From an uncultured Clostridia bacterium (lineage in GTDB: Bacteria > Bacillota > Clostridia > Christensenellales > UBA1242), in NCBI GenBank assembly GCA_947625515.1, contig CANQOO010000002.1, positions 86,238 to 150,237 on the forward strand: a stretch of DNA of 64,000 nucleotides, written 5' to 3'. The notes beneath the pieces are model-generated. The model was given only the letters and a program-made list of their open reading frames with translations. It had not been told where the DNA came from and made no database searches. Position numbers and translations under genes: made by a program. Below are positions 29,852-38,451 of this stretch, piece by piece (position 1 is the stretch's first letter; the number at the start of each line of letters is the position of its first letter).

Positions 29852-30966
29852 TGTTCACCTCCAATTGGCAAAGTGACCTGCTCGTTGAAGACATATGTTG
29901 TGTTGAGTGTGCCAGTGCAGCCCGCCGGAACGCCATAGATGACAGTGTAGTGCTCCACAACTTCCGTGCGGACAAGGTTCCAATCGGCATCAATCAAGAA
30001 CTTGATGGAAACGTCGTCAAATTTCGGAGCATCTTTCAGCCCGCTGGTTTGCATAACTTGTTTATAATATCTCAGCACCGATGTGACAGGGTCGAGATTG
30101 ACAGTGAATTCAAAAACAGGTTTTTCTTCCCAAACGCCGTCCACAATCTCCACACTTGCTTCTTCAAGGATTGTTTTGGAAGAAATAACATATGGCAAAA
30201 GCCGACTTGGTTCCAAGCCGTTGAGTTCGACATACTTTTTAAGTGGATATTGTGTGCCACTGGCAGCCCATGTTGCCTCATACACGCCAGTTTCGCCATC
30301 AAGCCGCAAATCGCTGCCTTTAAGCACCGTCACACTGGAAGAGCCGACATCCATCACGGCACAATTTGCAATTGTCAAAAGCCCTTTGCTGAGGCTTTCA
30401 AAGGTGTAAGTCTTGCCGTCAAACTTTTTGCTGCTGGTGATGTCTTGTGTGGCGATTGTTGCCACTTTGCCAATCCCAACTGCACTGTAAGAGGTCGCCA
30501 ACGAAGCCGTGTATTCCGCCAGAGCAAAGTTTTGGCTTGCAGAAAGATTTTTTGGCGTCTTGCCCGCACTTTTCAGCGTTGCGACAAGGTTGGAAAAGTC
30601 GTTCTCCGATTGTGCATTAGAGCCAGAAATGGAATTAAGAACCGCAATGCGATTCATCTCATATTCTTCAAGTTTGTAGTTGGAATAGTCAAACGCCAGG
30701 CCTGTGAGGTAGTTTTTATACCAATTTCCCAGCATGACGCCAGACGCAACGCCCACCATCATAACAGCCAAAACCTTCACAGTGGTGCGTTTCCATGACC
30801 TGCGACGCTGCAACTTTTTCCACCCAGAAAAAGACATCGTCCTTGGCGTTGCCAACTTGATTTTCTTCTTTTTTATTTTTTTAAGGATGGGCTGAGCCCC
30901 GTCCTCCGATTTATCTTTGCCTCGCTTTGGATAAAGCGGCTCGAAATCAATTTCGCTATCTAACAT
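29848..30966 (-). CDS. Single-pass membrane protein, operon partner of the giant surface protein
   Basis: 372 aa, family not recognised. A basic N-terminal tail (KKIKKKKIKLATP) is followed by one hydrophobic span near residues 65-83 (VLAVMMVGVASGVMLGNW) and an exported domain of about 285 residues, with strand-rich repeats of VTVLKG.../ASVEIVDG... type. No cysteines cluster and no catalytic motif is visible. ATG 30966 is chosen over TTG 30978 because GAGGAG lies just before it. Its stop overlaps the ATG of the 2,562-aa gene (ATGA), so the two are translationally coupled and probably act together, for example in export or anchoring. The leader from the promoter at 31201 is long (~235 nt). Confidence 0.75.
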   Translation of the reverse strand: MLDSEIDFEPLYPKRGKDKSEDGAQPILKKIKKKKIKLATPRTMSFSGWKKLQRRRSWKRTTVKVLAVMMVGVASGVMLGNWYKNYLTGLAFDYSNYKLEEYEMNRIAVLNSISGSNAQSENDFSNLVATLKSAGKTPKNLSASQNFALAEYTASLATSYSAVGIGKVATIATQDITSSKKFDGKTYTFESLSKGLLTIANCAVMDVGSSSVTVLKGSDLRLDGETGVYEATWAASGTQYPLKKYVELNGLEPSRLLPYVISSKTILEEASVEIVDGVWEEKPVFEFTVNLDPVTSVLRYYKQVMQTSGLKDAPKFDDVSIKFLIDADWNLVRTEVVEHYTVIYGVPAGCTGTLNTTYVFNEQVTLPIGGEQ

Positions 30967-31461
30967 AATTCTCCTCAAAATTTAGTGAGGTCAAACACGC
31001 ATAATCTTGCTCAATGCCCGCAAGTTTCACTCTTCAAGATGCTCGCTTAACAGCCCAAGATATCAATCTTTTAAGTGAAAAGCCCGCCTTTTTTTGGCAA
31101 AAAATCCATTAATCGAAAACAACCATTTCCCCAGAAACTTCTGTCATTTTCCGCCCGAACGGTCGTCCTTTTCAGCCGCCCAAGACACTGAGTCAGTTTT
31201 ATTATACAATACACATTGCCAAAAATCAACTAAATTCACTAATTTACATCCAAAAAACCTTAAAATTTTTTAAGTAATTTTTTTGTGTCCAATCCCTACT
31301 CCCTCTGCTCAGTGGCTGAGTGTTTTTATTTTTGCAATAAAAAAGGAAGGTCCCACGCCCAAAATCACGGCTAAGTCCTTCTTTTTCCCATTTCATTTTG
31401 ATTGTCTTTGCAAAGAAATGCAGTCTTGTTTATTTTATTTCACAAAATTATTTTTTTGCGT
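30967..31461 (-). other. Long leader and intergenic region upstream of the surface-protein operon
   Basis: About 235 nt lie between the promoter and the start codon at 30966. This leader has GC-richer patches and short inverted repeats, but I cannot match it to a known riboswitch. The left part (31230-31461) is AT-rich with nothing clear. Confidence 0.4.
31201..31229 (-). promoter_or_regulatory. Sigma-A promoter of the surface-protein operon
   Basis: On the - strand TTGATT (complement of 31224-31229) and TATAAT (complement of 31201-31206), spacer 17. Confidence 0.65.
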
Positions 31462-32766
31462 CTATTTCCCGCCCTTTTGGTGTGAATCGTTATGTTTGCC
31501 CCAACGTCTCCCACTTTTCTTCTTCACATCCGTGTCAATCGGACTAAATTGTTCAACCGGCTTTATCTCGTCAATTTCTTCCCCGCCATAGTTTGGCAGC
31601 CAATCTTCTTCCCTCTCGGCGGGTCTGATGCCGCTTGCAGGCAGCTTGACGCCTTTCATGATTTCTTCCACAACATTTGGATTGTTGGTGCCTTTAAGCA
31701 GTAATCGCAGAAGTTGCTTTTGCTTGGTCTGAATTGCCCGCAAACTTTCTTTTGCAAAACTTGGAGTGTCTCTTGCAAGGTCAATCAGCCCGTTGAGGGC
31801 TCCACAAATTTCGCACAGCATTTTGCGGTCAAAATCTGTGCCATATGGATAGTAAATCACGGTTTCTTTTTTGTCAAATTTTGCGAGCTTCCCCGCCCCT
31901 TTGGACATGGAATATTTTCTGAAAACAAGTGCAGTAAACAGCTTTTCTTCCTTTCCCTCTTCATTCATTGTGTGAGATGAGCTGACAACATCCAAAAGGT
32001 CAATATAGCAATCTTCTTGAATTTCGATTCCGCAAACGATTGTTGCTCTTGCAATCTGCTCTGAAGCGTTATTATCCTTGACAAATTTTCTCCAAGTTGT
32101 CGAGCCGCCAGCAGGAATCAAGAAATTGGAGAAATAATCCTGCAAATCTCGAACAGTGCGAACATCCAGCCCGACCGCCCGATTTAAAGCGGCATCCCAA
32201 TATGCTATCTCGCCCGAAAAGCCACTTTGGACAATTGACTCCACCACGTTCGCATGACGCACATACACACGCTTCACTGCATCAAGTGCACCGCTCTGGA
32301 TGTCAATGTTTTTGTCCCCGAGAAAGGCAAGTTCAAGCTTGTTGCAGCCTTCAAAAGCGTTGGAGCCAATCATTTTGACAGCCGCAGGAATTATGAGAGA
32401 TTTAAGACTGGTGCATCCAGCAAAAGCTTTTGCTGAAATGATGCTGACATTTTCTGGCAGTTGAATTTCTCTCAACTTGCTGCACCCTTCAAAACTGAAA
32501 AGCATCGTCATATTGCGGGCATTCTCCAAGCCCTTAACAGCGGTCAAATTTTTGCACCCGCGAAAGGCGTGCGGATGAAAATAGCACAAATTCTCATGCA
32601 CAACAAGAGTTTCAAGATTGTCAAGGCCTGCGAAAGCAGCCTCGCCAACATACAATGCCTCTTTTGGCAGCACAAAAACGCCGTTTTGCACGCACTGCTT
32701 GCCAACAGTTTGCAGTTCATTACTGAAGCACACAGCACTTTTGCTGACATCAAAATCACTTTTCAT
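31462..32766 (-). CDS. BspA-type leucine-rich-repeat protein without signal peptide
   Basis: 434 aa. Residues ~25-165 hold at least four BspA/LRR_5 repeats, seen as AFAGLDNLETLVV, AFRGCKNLTAV, SFEGCSKLREIQLP, AFAGCTSLKSLIIP and AFEGCNKLELAFLG. Such repeats are common in surface proteins, but no signal peptide, membrane span or anchor is seen here. The C-terminal 200 residues are unlike anything I recognise and end in a basic tail (KKSGRRWGKHNDSHQKGGK). ATG 32766 is chosen because AAAGGAGG precedes it; the frame is open further to 32793. It has its own promoter at 32919-32947. A cytosolic protein-interaction role is an inference. Confidence 0.75.
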   Translation of the reverse strand: MKSDFDVSKSAVCFSNELQTVGKQCVQNGVFVLPKEALYVGEAAFAGLDNLETLVVHENLCYFHPHAFRGCKNLTAVKGLENARNMTMLFSFEGCSKLREIQLPENVSIISAKAFAGCTSLKSLIIPAAVKMIGSNAFEGCNKLELAFLGDKNIDIQSGALDAVKRVYVRHANVVESIVQSGFSGEIAYWDAALNRAVGLDVRTVRDLQDYFSNFLIPAGGSTTWRKFVKDNNASEQIARATIVCGIEIQEDCYIDLLDVVSSSHTMNEEGKEEKLFTALVFRKYSMSKGAGKLAKFDKKETVIYYPYGTDFDRKMLCEICGALNGLIDLARDTPSFAKESLRAIQTKQKQLLRLLLKGTNNPNVVEEIMKGVKLPASGIRPAEREEDWLPNYGGEEIDEIKPVEQFSPIDTDVKKKSGRRWGKHNDSHQKGGK

Positions 32767-32918
32767 TCTTTGACCTCCTTTTTCGCGAGACACGCTTCTT
32801 GTCTTCCTATGTCGCCCTCGCCAGACAAATTGAATGACGAAAGATTGTTTTGCGTGAAATTTTTAGAATTTTTGCTGAAAAGCTCAAAAAATTTCATACA
32901 AAACTCCCCATGCTACAA

Positions 32919-32947
32919 ATTATAGCATATAAAGCCAACATTTTCAA
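32919..32947 (-). promoter_or_regulatory. Sigma-A promoter of the LRR gene
   Basis: On the - strand TTGAAA (complement of 32942-32947) and TATAAT (complement of 32919-32924), spacer 17. Confidence 0.7.
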
Positions 32948-33231
32948 TACTTTTCAAAAAAATCCTGCAATTTTATTTCCAAAGTGGCTTTTTTTTGCAT
33001 AAATTTGCATATTTTTATGAAATTTTTGCGTGTTCTAAATAAATTTTAAAAAATTCCTATATGCAATTTCTCAACAACTCTAAATGCCCAACAATTTGCC
33101 ATCTTGCAACAACTTTAAATTTTGGCAACAACATGAAATTTTTGTAAAGAAATTTTTTGTGAAAAATTTGAATAAATTTTGCAAAAAATTGCATTTTTGC
33201 GGGTTTTTTGCGGGTTTTGCTGTAATTTTTC

Positions 33232-33263
33232 AAAAAAATACACCACAAATTGTGATGTATTTA
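33232..33263 (-). terminator. Terminator of the collagen-like gene
   Basis: On the - strand ATACATCACAA / TTGTGGTGTAT (one mismatched pair) followed by T7. Confidence 0.7.
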
Positions 33264-33365
33264 TTGTTCTCGTGCGTTCTATTCCAGCCCATTCTTTGCC
33301 TTGTTGAACGCTTTTTGGCTTTTTTCGCGTATTTCTATTTAAGCCAACTTGTTCAGGCACCCATT

Positions 33366-33944
33366 TCAACCAATTTTTGAAATGATAAGAAAGTTTTCAT
33401 CATATGTCAACTCCGGAGCCATGCTGACATTGAATGACAGTATAGACCGCGTCGGAATGGTCAAAAGTGCATCGCCCGTCAAACTTGCCGAGCCAAAAGA
33501 AACGCCTGTGCGAATGGTTCCGCTTTCCACCAAGTTGTTGACAGAGAGCGAAATGGTTGGCGGCGTGCCGTTTGTGCTTGTCACTGTGGAGCCAAAACGC
33601 ATCAGATAAGTGCCAGGATTGATGGTGACGCCATTCGCCCCCGCGGAAGTGATGTCTGTCTGGTCAGTCGGGAAAGCGTTTTCAAGAACAAGGGTTGGCT
33701 CTTCATTTGTCACACTTGGAGCCGTAAAGAAGGCTGTTGCGGAAATTCCGGAAGTCCCCGCAGGACCCGTTGCACCCGTCGCCCCAGTCGCACCTGTGGG
33801 ACCTGTGGCACCCGTCGCCCCAGTCGGGCCAATGGGTCCGATGAGTCCAACGGAGCCGGAAGGAACACCTTGCACTTGGTCTAAGCACAAGTTTGGTGGA
33901 TATAGGTCGCAGCATCTGTTTTGAAAGTTTCTATTACACCCCAT
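33366..33944 (-). CDS. Collagen-like (Gly-X-Y) surface or spore-coat protein
   Basis: 192 aa. A Cys/Asn-rich head (MGCNRNFQNRCCDLYPPN) is followed by about eleven Gly-X-Y triplets, mostly GAT and GPT (residues ~36-70), and a ~120-residue C-terminal domain of jelly-roll type composition. This head, collagen stalk and globular tip layout matches BclA-type exosporium proteins and related surface filaments. No signal peptide is present, as in exosporium proteins that are made in the mother cell. ATG 33944 is chosen because AAAGGAGG precedes it. A sigma-K-like promoter lies upstream. Spore location is an inference; a non-spore surface role is possible. Confidence 0.8.
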   Translation of the reverse strand: MGCNRNFQNRCCDLYPPNLCLDQVQGVPSGSVGLIGPIGPTGATGATGPTGATGATGATGPAGTSGISATAFFTAPSVTNEEPTLVLENAFPTDQTDITSAGANGVTINPGTYLMRFGSTVTSTNGTPPTISLSVNNLVESGTIRTGVSFGSASLTGDALLTIPTRSILSFNVSMAPELTYDENFLIISKIG

Positions 33945-33966
33945 ATTTTTCCTCCTTTCAATAAGC

Positions 33967-33992
33967 ATTTTATGAGAAAGCCAAAATTGTGT
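33967..33992 (-). promoter_or_regulatory. Sigma-K-like promoter of the collagen-like gene
   Basis: On the - strand AC, 16 bases, CATAAAAT (complement of 33967-33974), close to the AC-N16-CATANNNTA pattern of mother-cell sigma-K. No good sigma-A promoter is seen nearby. The match is short, so it could be chance. Confidence 0.3.
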
Positions 33993-34339
33993 GAAAAACC
34001 CGCCCTCTCATCGTAAACTATGTTTGAGATAGAGCCACCTCCCGCCTCTTTCCTTGCAGCAAAAATGAAAAGCTTTCATCAAATCTAACTTTTTGCTTTT
34101 GATATTCGATCCTTACAACATCACATAATTTTTAAAATTATAATAAAAACCCTAAATCAAACCTTTGCTCTTCGATTTAGGGTTTTTGTGGCGAGAATTA
34201 GATTGTCGAAACAAGCCGCATCTTTGTATCATGGATTAAAAATTATGATTAAATTAAAAATTATGATAATGAAATAGTATTTTTATTTATTTGCGCACTT
34301 TTTTCAATAAAGTCTAAATGCCTATCCAAGAAAAATCGC
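33993..34339. other. Intergenic region, terminator only
   Basis: Holds the terminator hairpin at 34145-34187 and AT-rich DNA. No gene seen. Confidence 0.5.
34145..34187 (-). terminator. Terminator hairpin, CCTAAATC family
   Basis: AAAACCCTAAATC / GATTTAGGGTTTT with a 15-base loop, and Ts on the - strand side. It lies 150 bp after the stop of the 34340-36265 gene. The stem core is shared with the hairpins at 38401 and 39171. Confidence 0.75.
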
Positions 34340-36265
34340 TTAGATAAATGTTTTGATATAATCATCTAATTTAGACATGTTCTCTTGCAATCGAGATGCC
34401 GTCACAACATCTTCTTTGGCATGTTGAGAAAGTTTTCCTACAAAGTTGTCTCTTTCCGCCTTTGTTGGCAATACTTCAAGCTTATCGCACAAGGCCAGGC
34501 CTCTTTCGTGTCTTAAAGCTTGCAAAGAATTTTCGTATCTGTGATTTAAATTGGTCTTATCATCTTCTAATAGTTTAACATAATTTGAGGCTTCAATAAC
34601 ATCATCAAGCCCAACTTTCATAATAAACATTTTTTCTAAGTCATCTCTCGCTTTCCCGTTAATTTCCTCGGGAGCCAGCCCCATTTCCAACAATTTAGAA
34701 GCCAACGTATATCTTCCACCGCAAAGGGTGACAATGATCTCTTCCTGTTCTTTCATTTCTTCTTCCATGTGTTTCCTTGTCGTCTGTCTTTCCAGCCATT
34801 TTTCATATCCCGTCAAATTTTCAGTTGGCGTTTTTGATGTTGCAGGCGTGGATGAGGGTGCTTCTATTGTTGAGGCTTTTTCAATTTCTCTGACCATTTC
34901 ATTGCTTAAAAACGGATAGGTTTCATTTAGATATGACATGTTTTTGCCGACATATTTCCAAAGCCTAAGCATCTGCTCAGCTTTTCTTTCCACTTTTGCT
35001 GGTGTGTCATAAAATTTCTCCATTGCAGCACGCAATATTGGGCTTCGCACAATTTCTGCAATGTCATATCTAGAAAACGCCACAAAATTTCCGTTTTTTA
35101 AATGAATTGGAATGTTTTCATTTCTCAACAGATCTAAATCGGTAATCTGTGAACTATATCTTAATTGCTCCGGCGAACGACCATTTCTTTCAGCCTCAGG
35201 CAATCTCTCATTTTCTCTTGTGAATCTGTAAGACTGCTCTCTTAACTTTGTCAAGTCATAAAAGCCGTTAAAAAATTGTCTTCTGATTTCAGGATTTTGG
35301 AAAGATAAAGCAACTTCTTTCGCCAATTTTGAGTCTTTACATGTTTGCATAAAAATCTCAGCAATTTGAGAGTCGCTCATTTCTTTGGTAATTTCGCCAA
35401 AATCGTCAAATATGATTGTTGGGAGAATATAATCGTTAGTCAGATAATCTATGAAATAATTAAATGTTGTGGCACCGGCTGGGTTAATTTCGTTTCTTTG
35501 TGGTTCGAAACCAAAGCCAAACCAATCTTGTTCACTTCTGCCAAGGCATTCAATCGTGCCTCCAAATTGAGCCACTTTATCTGGAAATTTCTTGCCGTAA
35601 GAATTTAAAATTTCAACAATTTTAGGAAAATCCTTTGCCGATGTGTAGATGACCATATTGTCTAATGTGTCTTCTTTGATATCCTGCAGCCTGGTTTTTG
35701 TTCCGATTGCCAATTCTTGTGCCGCCGCTTGTTCATATAAATAGATCATTAAATGTGCGTAGTCTTTTTGAGATGGATTGACAACAATCCTTGCTTGTGT
35801 GACATATTTTGGCGTCACAAAAATGTCATGAACTACCCCTTCATCTGTTGAAAGCCCAATATCACTCAGTCTTGCGTAAAACAGGCTTTGTGGCAGTTCC
35901 CCAGAAAAATAATCAACATGATTATTGCTTAAATATCTTTCAATTTTCGCCTTCAAAGAATCTGGACTTCGAGAAACATAAGAATTCAGCCTCTCACACT
36001 CTTTTTTATATTCTTCCGTCTTGAAATCGCCGGGTCTTTTTCCATAAAAAGTTTTTAGATATAAAAGAGCCATAGAGTTTTTAAATTCTCTCTCACTTTG
36101 TTGTATTTGTGTTTCAGTAAGGTTTGGTTTGTTGCCCTTCCCAGAGTGAGAAACCTCTCTTGTTTTAAAGTTGCGTCTTGCACCACTTGGCAGTGTTTTG
36201 TGATCATGCAAAAACCAATCAAACGCCCTACTCATTGTTGATTGGTCAAATCCTCTTAAAATCAT
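34340..36265 (-). CDS. Hypothetical cytosolic protein, 641 aa
   Basis: No confident family. No signal peptide or membrane span. Residues ~130-260 hold a stretch (ARIVVNPSQKDYAHLMIYLY ... NMVIYTSAKDFPKIVEIL) whose pattern reminds me of HopA1-type effector domains; this is a weak resemblance. The rest is helical, with a Ser/Thr/Pro-rich linker near 475-495 followed by a charged C-terminal helical part. ATG 36265 is chosen over the ATG two codons earlier because AAGG then has a 6-base spacing. It stands alone between a terminator and tRNA-Ser. Base composition is more AT-rich than the gyrase block. Confidence 0.65.
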   Translation of the reverse strand: MILRGFDQSTMSRAFDWFLHDHKTLPSGARRNFKTREVSHSGKGNKPNLTETQIQQSEREFKNSMALLYLKTFYGKRPGDFKTEEYKKECERLNSYVSRSPDSLKAKIERYLSNNHVDYFSGELPQSLFYARLSDIGLSTDEGVVHDIFVTPKYVTQARIVVNPSQKDYAHLMIYLYEQAAAQELAIGTKTRLQDIKEDTLDNMVIYTSAKDFPKIVEILNSYGKKFPDKVAQFGGTIECLGRSEQDWFGFGFEPQRNEINPAGATTFNYFIDYLTNDYILPTIIFDDFGEITKEMSDSQIAEIFMQTCKDSKLAKEVALSFQNPEIRRQFFNGFYDLTKLREQSYRFTRENERLPEAERNGRSPEQLRYSSQITDLDLLRNENIPIHLKNGNFVAFSRYDIAEIVRSPILRAAMEKFYDTPAKVERKAEQMLRLWKYVGKNMSYLNETYPFLSNEMVREIEKASTIEAPSSTPATSKTPTENLTGYEKWLERQTTRKHMEEEMKEQEEIIVTLCGGRYTLASKLLEMGLAPEEINGKARDDLEKMFIMKVGLDDVIEASNYVKLLEDDKTNLNHRYENSLQALRHERGLALCDKLEVLPTKAERDNFVGKLSQHAKEDVVTASRLQENMSKLDDYIKTFI

Positions 36266-36448
36266 AAGCATCCTTCTTTATTTTTCTAGTTTGATTATAT
36301 CAAATCAAAAATCAAATTCAAAATGCATTTGACAAAAAATGAGAGTTTGAATGCAAGAGATATTAAAAATTCAAAGTTCCTTTATAAACTTGTATATGTT
36401 TGAGATTGTCGCAAATATAAGAAAAAGGTGTTCTTATCAGCTTCATTT

Positions 36449-36539
36449 TGGCGGAGACGGTGAGATTCGAACTCACGTGCCGATTTCTCGACAACCGCAT
36501 TTCGAGTGCGGCTCGGTGCGACCACTTCGATACGTCTCC
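36449..36539 (-). tRNA. tRNA-Ser (CGA)
   Basis: 91-nt class II tRNA with long variable arm and encoded CCA. Acceptor GGAGACG pairs with CGTCTCC. The anticodon loop CTCGAAA between CCGCA and TGCGG gives CGA. Confidence 0.92.
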
Positions 36540-36937
36540 ACATTTTTGTGCAACAGCCAAAATTTTGTCCATTTCGTCGATTCTTGCATCCATTTTGGCT
36601 TTGCTAAGTCATTTTATCATCTTTTATCAGATTTTGCAAGTGTTTGCACAATTTTTCTCTTAAAACCACGCCACGAAGCAAATTTATCTTGACCCCCTTT
36701 CATTGCAAAATTAAAATTTGCAAAAATCTACAACATTTCGGCTTTTTTGTCATTGTTCTGATTATCTTCAATGTAAATTTGCACCAAAAATGCCACAATG
36801 TGACCCACTTTGCCCTTTCTCAAATTTACTTTTTGTTGACAGAAATTTAAAAATTTCAAATAAGCCATACATATTTGAAGAAATTTTGAAAATTCTTAAA
36901 AAAGTTTTGAAAGTTTTTGTAAAATATTGAAAAATGC
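36540..36937. other. 398-bp intergenic stretch, no gene seen
   Basis: Very AT-rich. No promoter could be assigned to tRNA-Ser with confidence and no RNA gene is recognised. Confidence 0.5.
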
Positions 36938-36966
36938 TTGCGTAACTTTGCGTTCTGTGCTATAAT
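36938..36966 (+). promoter_or_regulatory. Sigma-A promoter of the Spo0A-like gene
   Basis: TTGCGT at 36938-36943 and TATAAT at 36961-36966, spacer 17. The start codon is 31 bases after the -10 box. Confidence 0.65.
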
Positions 36967-36997
36967 TTGTCTAATCATAAAAATTGGAGGAAGAAAT

Positions 36998-37459
36998 ATG
37001 AATGAAATTTCAACGCAAAGAAAATTGACGCCTGCACAGGCAAGAGAACGCGAAAAAATCATCAAATTGCTGCTGATTCGCGTGGGGATTAAGTGCGATT
37101 TTGTGGGATACACCTATTTGACTCGGTCGGTGCAACTTGTGCTTGACAATCCGAAACTTTTGTATGACCTCAAAGCCCTTTTCGCCATTGTGGCACACGA
37201 CTGCGGCGAACCGAACCCGTTCCGTGTGGAGGCAAACATTCAAAATGCCATCAAATATACATATTCCAAAAATGCTTTTGTGCCAATCAACGAACTTTAT
37301 GGCATGCAAGTGCTTAAACCTGACCACAAGCCAACAACTGCAGAAATGATTAACCTCTGTGCGGAATATTATCGCATGGGGCTTTACAAAAACCCAATCA
37401 AATTTGAAAACAATCGCATCATCACAACAAGACCCGACCAACTGCCAATTAACAACTAA
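36998..37459 (+). CDS. Stand-alone Spo0A C-terminal-type DNA-binding protein
   Basis: 153 aa. The region ~22-130 follows the DNA-binding domain of Spo0A closely: a start of type IIKLLLIRVGIKCDFVGYTYL, the recognition-helix region FRVEANIQNAIKYTYS (compare SRVERAIRHAIEVAWS), ELYGMQV, and the signature KPTTAEMINLCAEYYRMG (compare KPTNSEFIAMVADKLR). The phosphoacceptor receiver domain is absent: ATG 36998 has GGAGG at 7-base spacing, and only 20 non-conserved codons are open upstream. So it would bind DNA without phosphorelay control by its own receiver. It has its own promoter and terminator. A regulator of sporulation-type genes is an inference. Confidence 0.8.
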   Translation: MNEISTQRKLTPAQAREREKIIKLLLIRVGIKCDFVGYTYLTRSVQLVLDNPKLLYDLKALFAIVAHDCGEPNPFRVEANIQNAIKYTYSKNAFVPINELYGMQVLKPDHKPTTAEMINLCAEYYRMGLYKNPIKFENNRIITTRPDQLPINN

Positions 37460-37616
37460 AATTTGGGAAAAAACATTGCCAAATTGCTTACAATAATTTT
37501 CAAAAACGCAGAAAAAAACATTAAAAATGCAAAAAAGCGGCTTTTTTGCAATATTTTGCCAAAATTTCAAAAAAATTTTATAACAAAACCTTTATAATTT
37601 AAGTTTGCCTACGATA

Positions 37617-37647
37617 AAAAAGGAAGACCAACTTGGTCTTCCTTTTG
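37617..37647. terminator. Bidirectional terminator
   Basis: AAAAGGAAGACCAA / TTGGTCTTCCTTTT, a 14-bp stem with a 1-base centre (the hairpin loop will open the inner pairs). Lies between the convergent Spo0A-like and phosphatase genes. Confidence 0.85.
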
Positions 37648-37717
37648 GCAGGGTACAAACAAGCCAATTCAAACCATACATATAGACAACCAGTTTTTAG
37701 ATGGTTATTTTTATGCC

Positions 37718-38329
37718 TTAGTGTTCAAACTCGAACCCTTGTGTTCTCAAAACCTTAAATTTGCCTTTTGAATAATCAGTTTCAGCAAATGCGACATCTT
37801 TGATGTCTAAAATTTTTCTTTTGTCTTTCAAAACGACTTGAAAAATACTTCTCAAAACTCCGCCGTGAGTGATAATGGCAATGTTATTTAATCCCTTACT
37901 ATCTTTGATAATTTGTTTTATTACTTTCTTAGAACGCTTATCTAATTCGTCTGCGGTTTCTCCCCCTGGCATGCATTTTCGATTGTAATAGCTTGCATTT
38001 TGATATTCTGGCATCTCCAATAGATATGCAAAAAGTTCTTTTGCTAAATTTTTTTCAAGTCCTGTCAGATAACCATAATGATTTGTTTCGTGTAAATCAA
38101 AGATTTTTTCAATAGGAACTTTTGTGTTTCTGTTGAGAATTTCCGCAGTTTTATAGGCTCTTTTCAAAGGACTAGCATAAATTTTTTCAATGTTAAATTT
38201 TTCGAATGTGGGCACAAATCTTTCAACTTTCTTCACACCATTTTCGGTTATGTCCCAATCGGATGCTCCGCCATAGCAGTTTATCTGGTCATCTTGTGAT
38301 TCACTGTGTCTAATTAAATAAATTTTCAT
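37718..38329 (-). CDS. Histidine phosphatase family protein (phosphoglycerate mutase-like)
   Basis: 203 aa. The phosphohistidine motif is RHSES at residues 7-11; SPLKRAYKTAEIL supplies the second arginine, ETNHYGYLTG the acid, and THGGVLR the second histidine. All four catalytic positions are present, so it should be active. Members dephosphorylate small phosphoesters such as alpha-ribazole phosphate, phosphoglycerate or nucleotides; the substrate cannot be told here, and no cobalamin genes are nearby. GAGGTGA lies before ATG 38329. The gene is monocistronic, flanked by terminators. Confidence 0.85.
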   Translation of the reverse strand: MKIYLIRHSESQDDQINCYGGASDWDITENGVKKVERFVPTFEKFNIEKIYASPLKRAYKTAEILNRNTKVPIEKIFDLHETNHYGYLTGLEKNLAKELFAYLLEMPEYQNASYYNRKCMPGGETADELDKRSKKVIKQIIKDSKGLNNIAIITHGGVLRSIFQVVLKDKRKILDIKDVAFAETDYSKGKFKVLRTQGFEFEH

Positions 38330-38392
38330 ATATAATCACCTCATTATGCATTATATCATAACAATCAAAATTTCAAAAGCATTTAGAATGAA

Positions 38393-38434
38393 AAAATAAC
38401 AACCTAAACCAAGAGCTCGATTTAGGTTCTTTTT
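38393..38434 (-). terminator. Terminator hairpin, CCTAAATC family
   Basis: AACCTAAA / TTTAGGTT with an inner CGAGCTC core; T tract on the - strand. Ends the 38452-39057 transcript. Confidence 0.75.
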
Positions 38435-38451
38435 GGCAGAGCACGAACAAA

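Larger units (their letters stand above)
32767..33365. other. Intergenic region between LRR and collagen-like genes
   Basis: Contains the LRR gene promoter (32919-32947) and the terminator of the collagen-like gene (33232-33263). The rest is very AT-rich (TTTTTGCATAAATTTGCA type) with no gene seen. Confidence 0.6.

Noticed and set aside
30967..31200. Cyclic-di-GMP riboswitch in the long leader
   Set aside because: The conserved core bases of that class are not found.
32800..33230. Hidden RNA gene in the AT-rich gap
   Set aside because: Only low-complexity sequence apart from the promoter; no match to tmRNA, SRP RNA, RNase P or 6S signatures.
37640..37672. tRNA remnant after the hairpin at 37617
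   Set aside because: The complement ends in GCCA and has a TTTGAAT-like word, but arm lengths do not fit a T arm plus acceptor stem.
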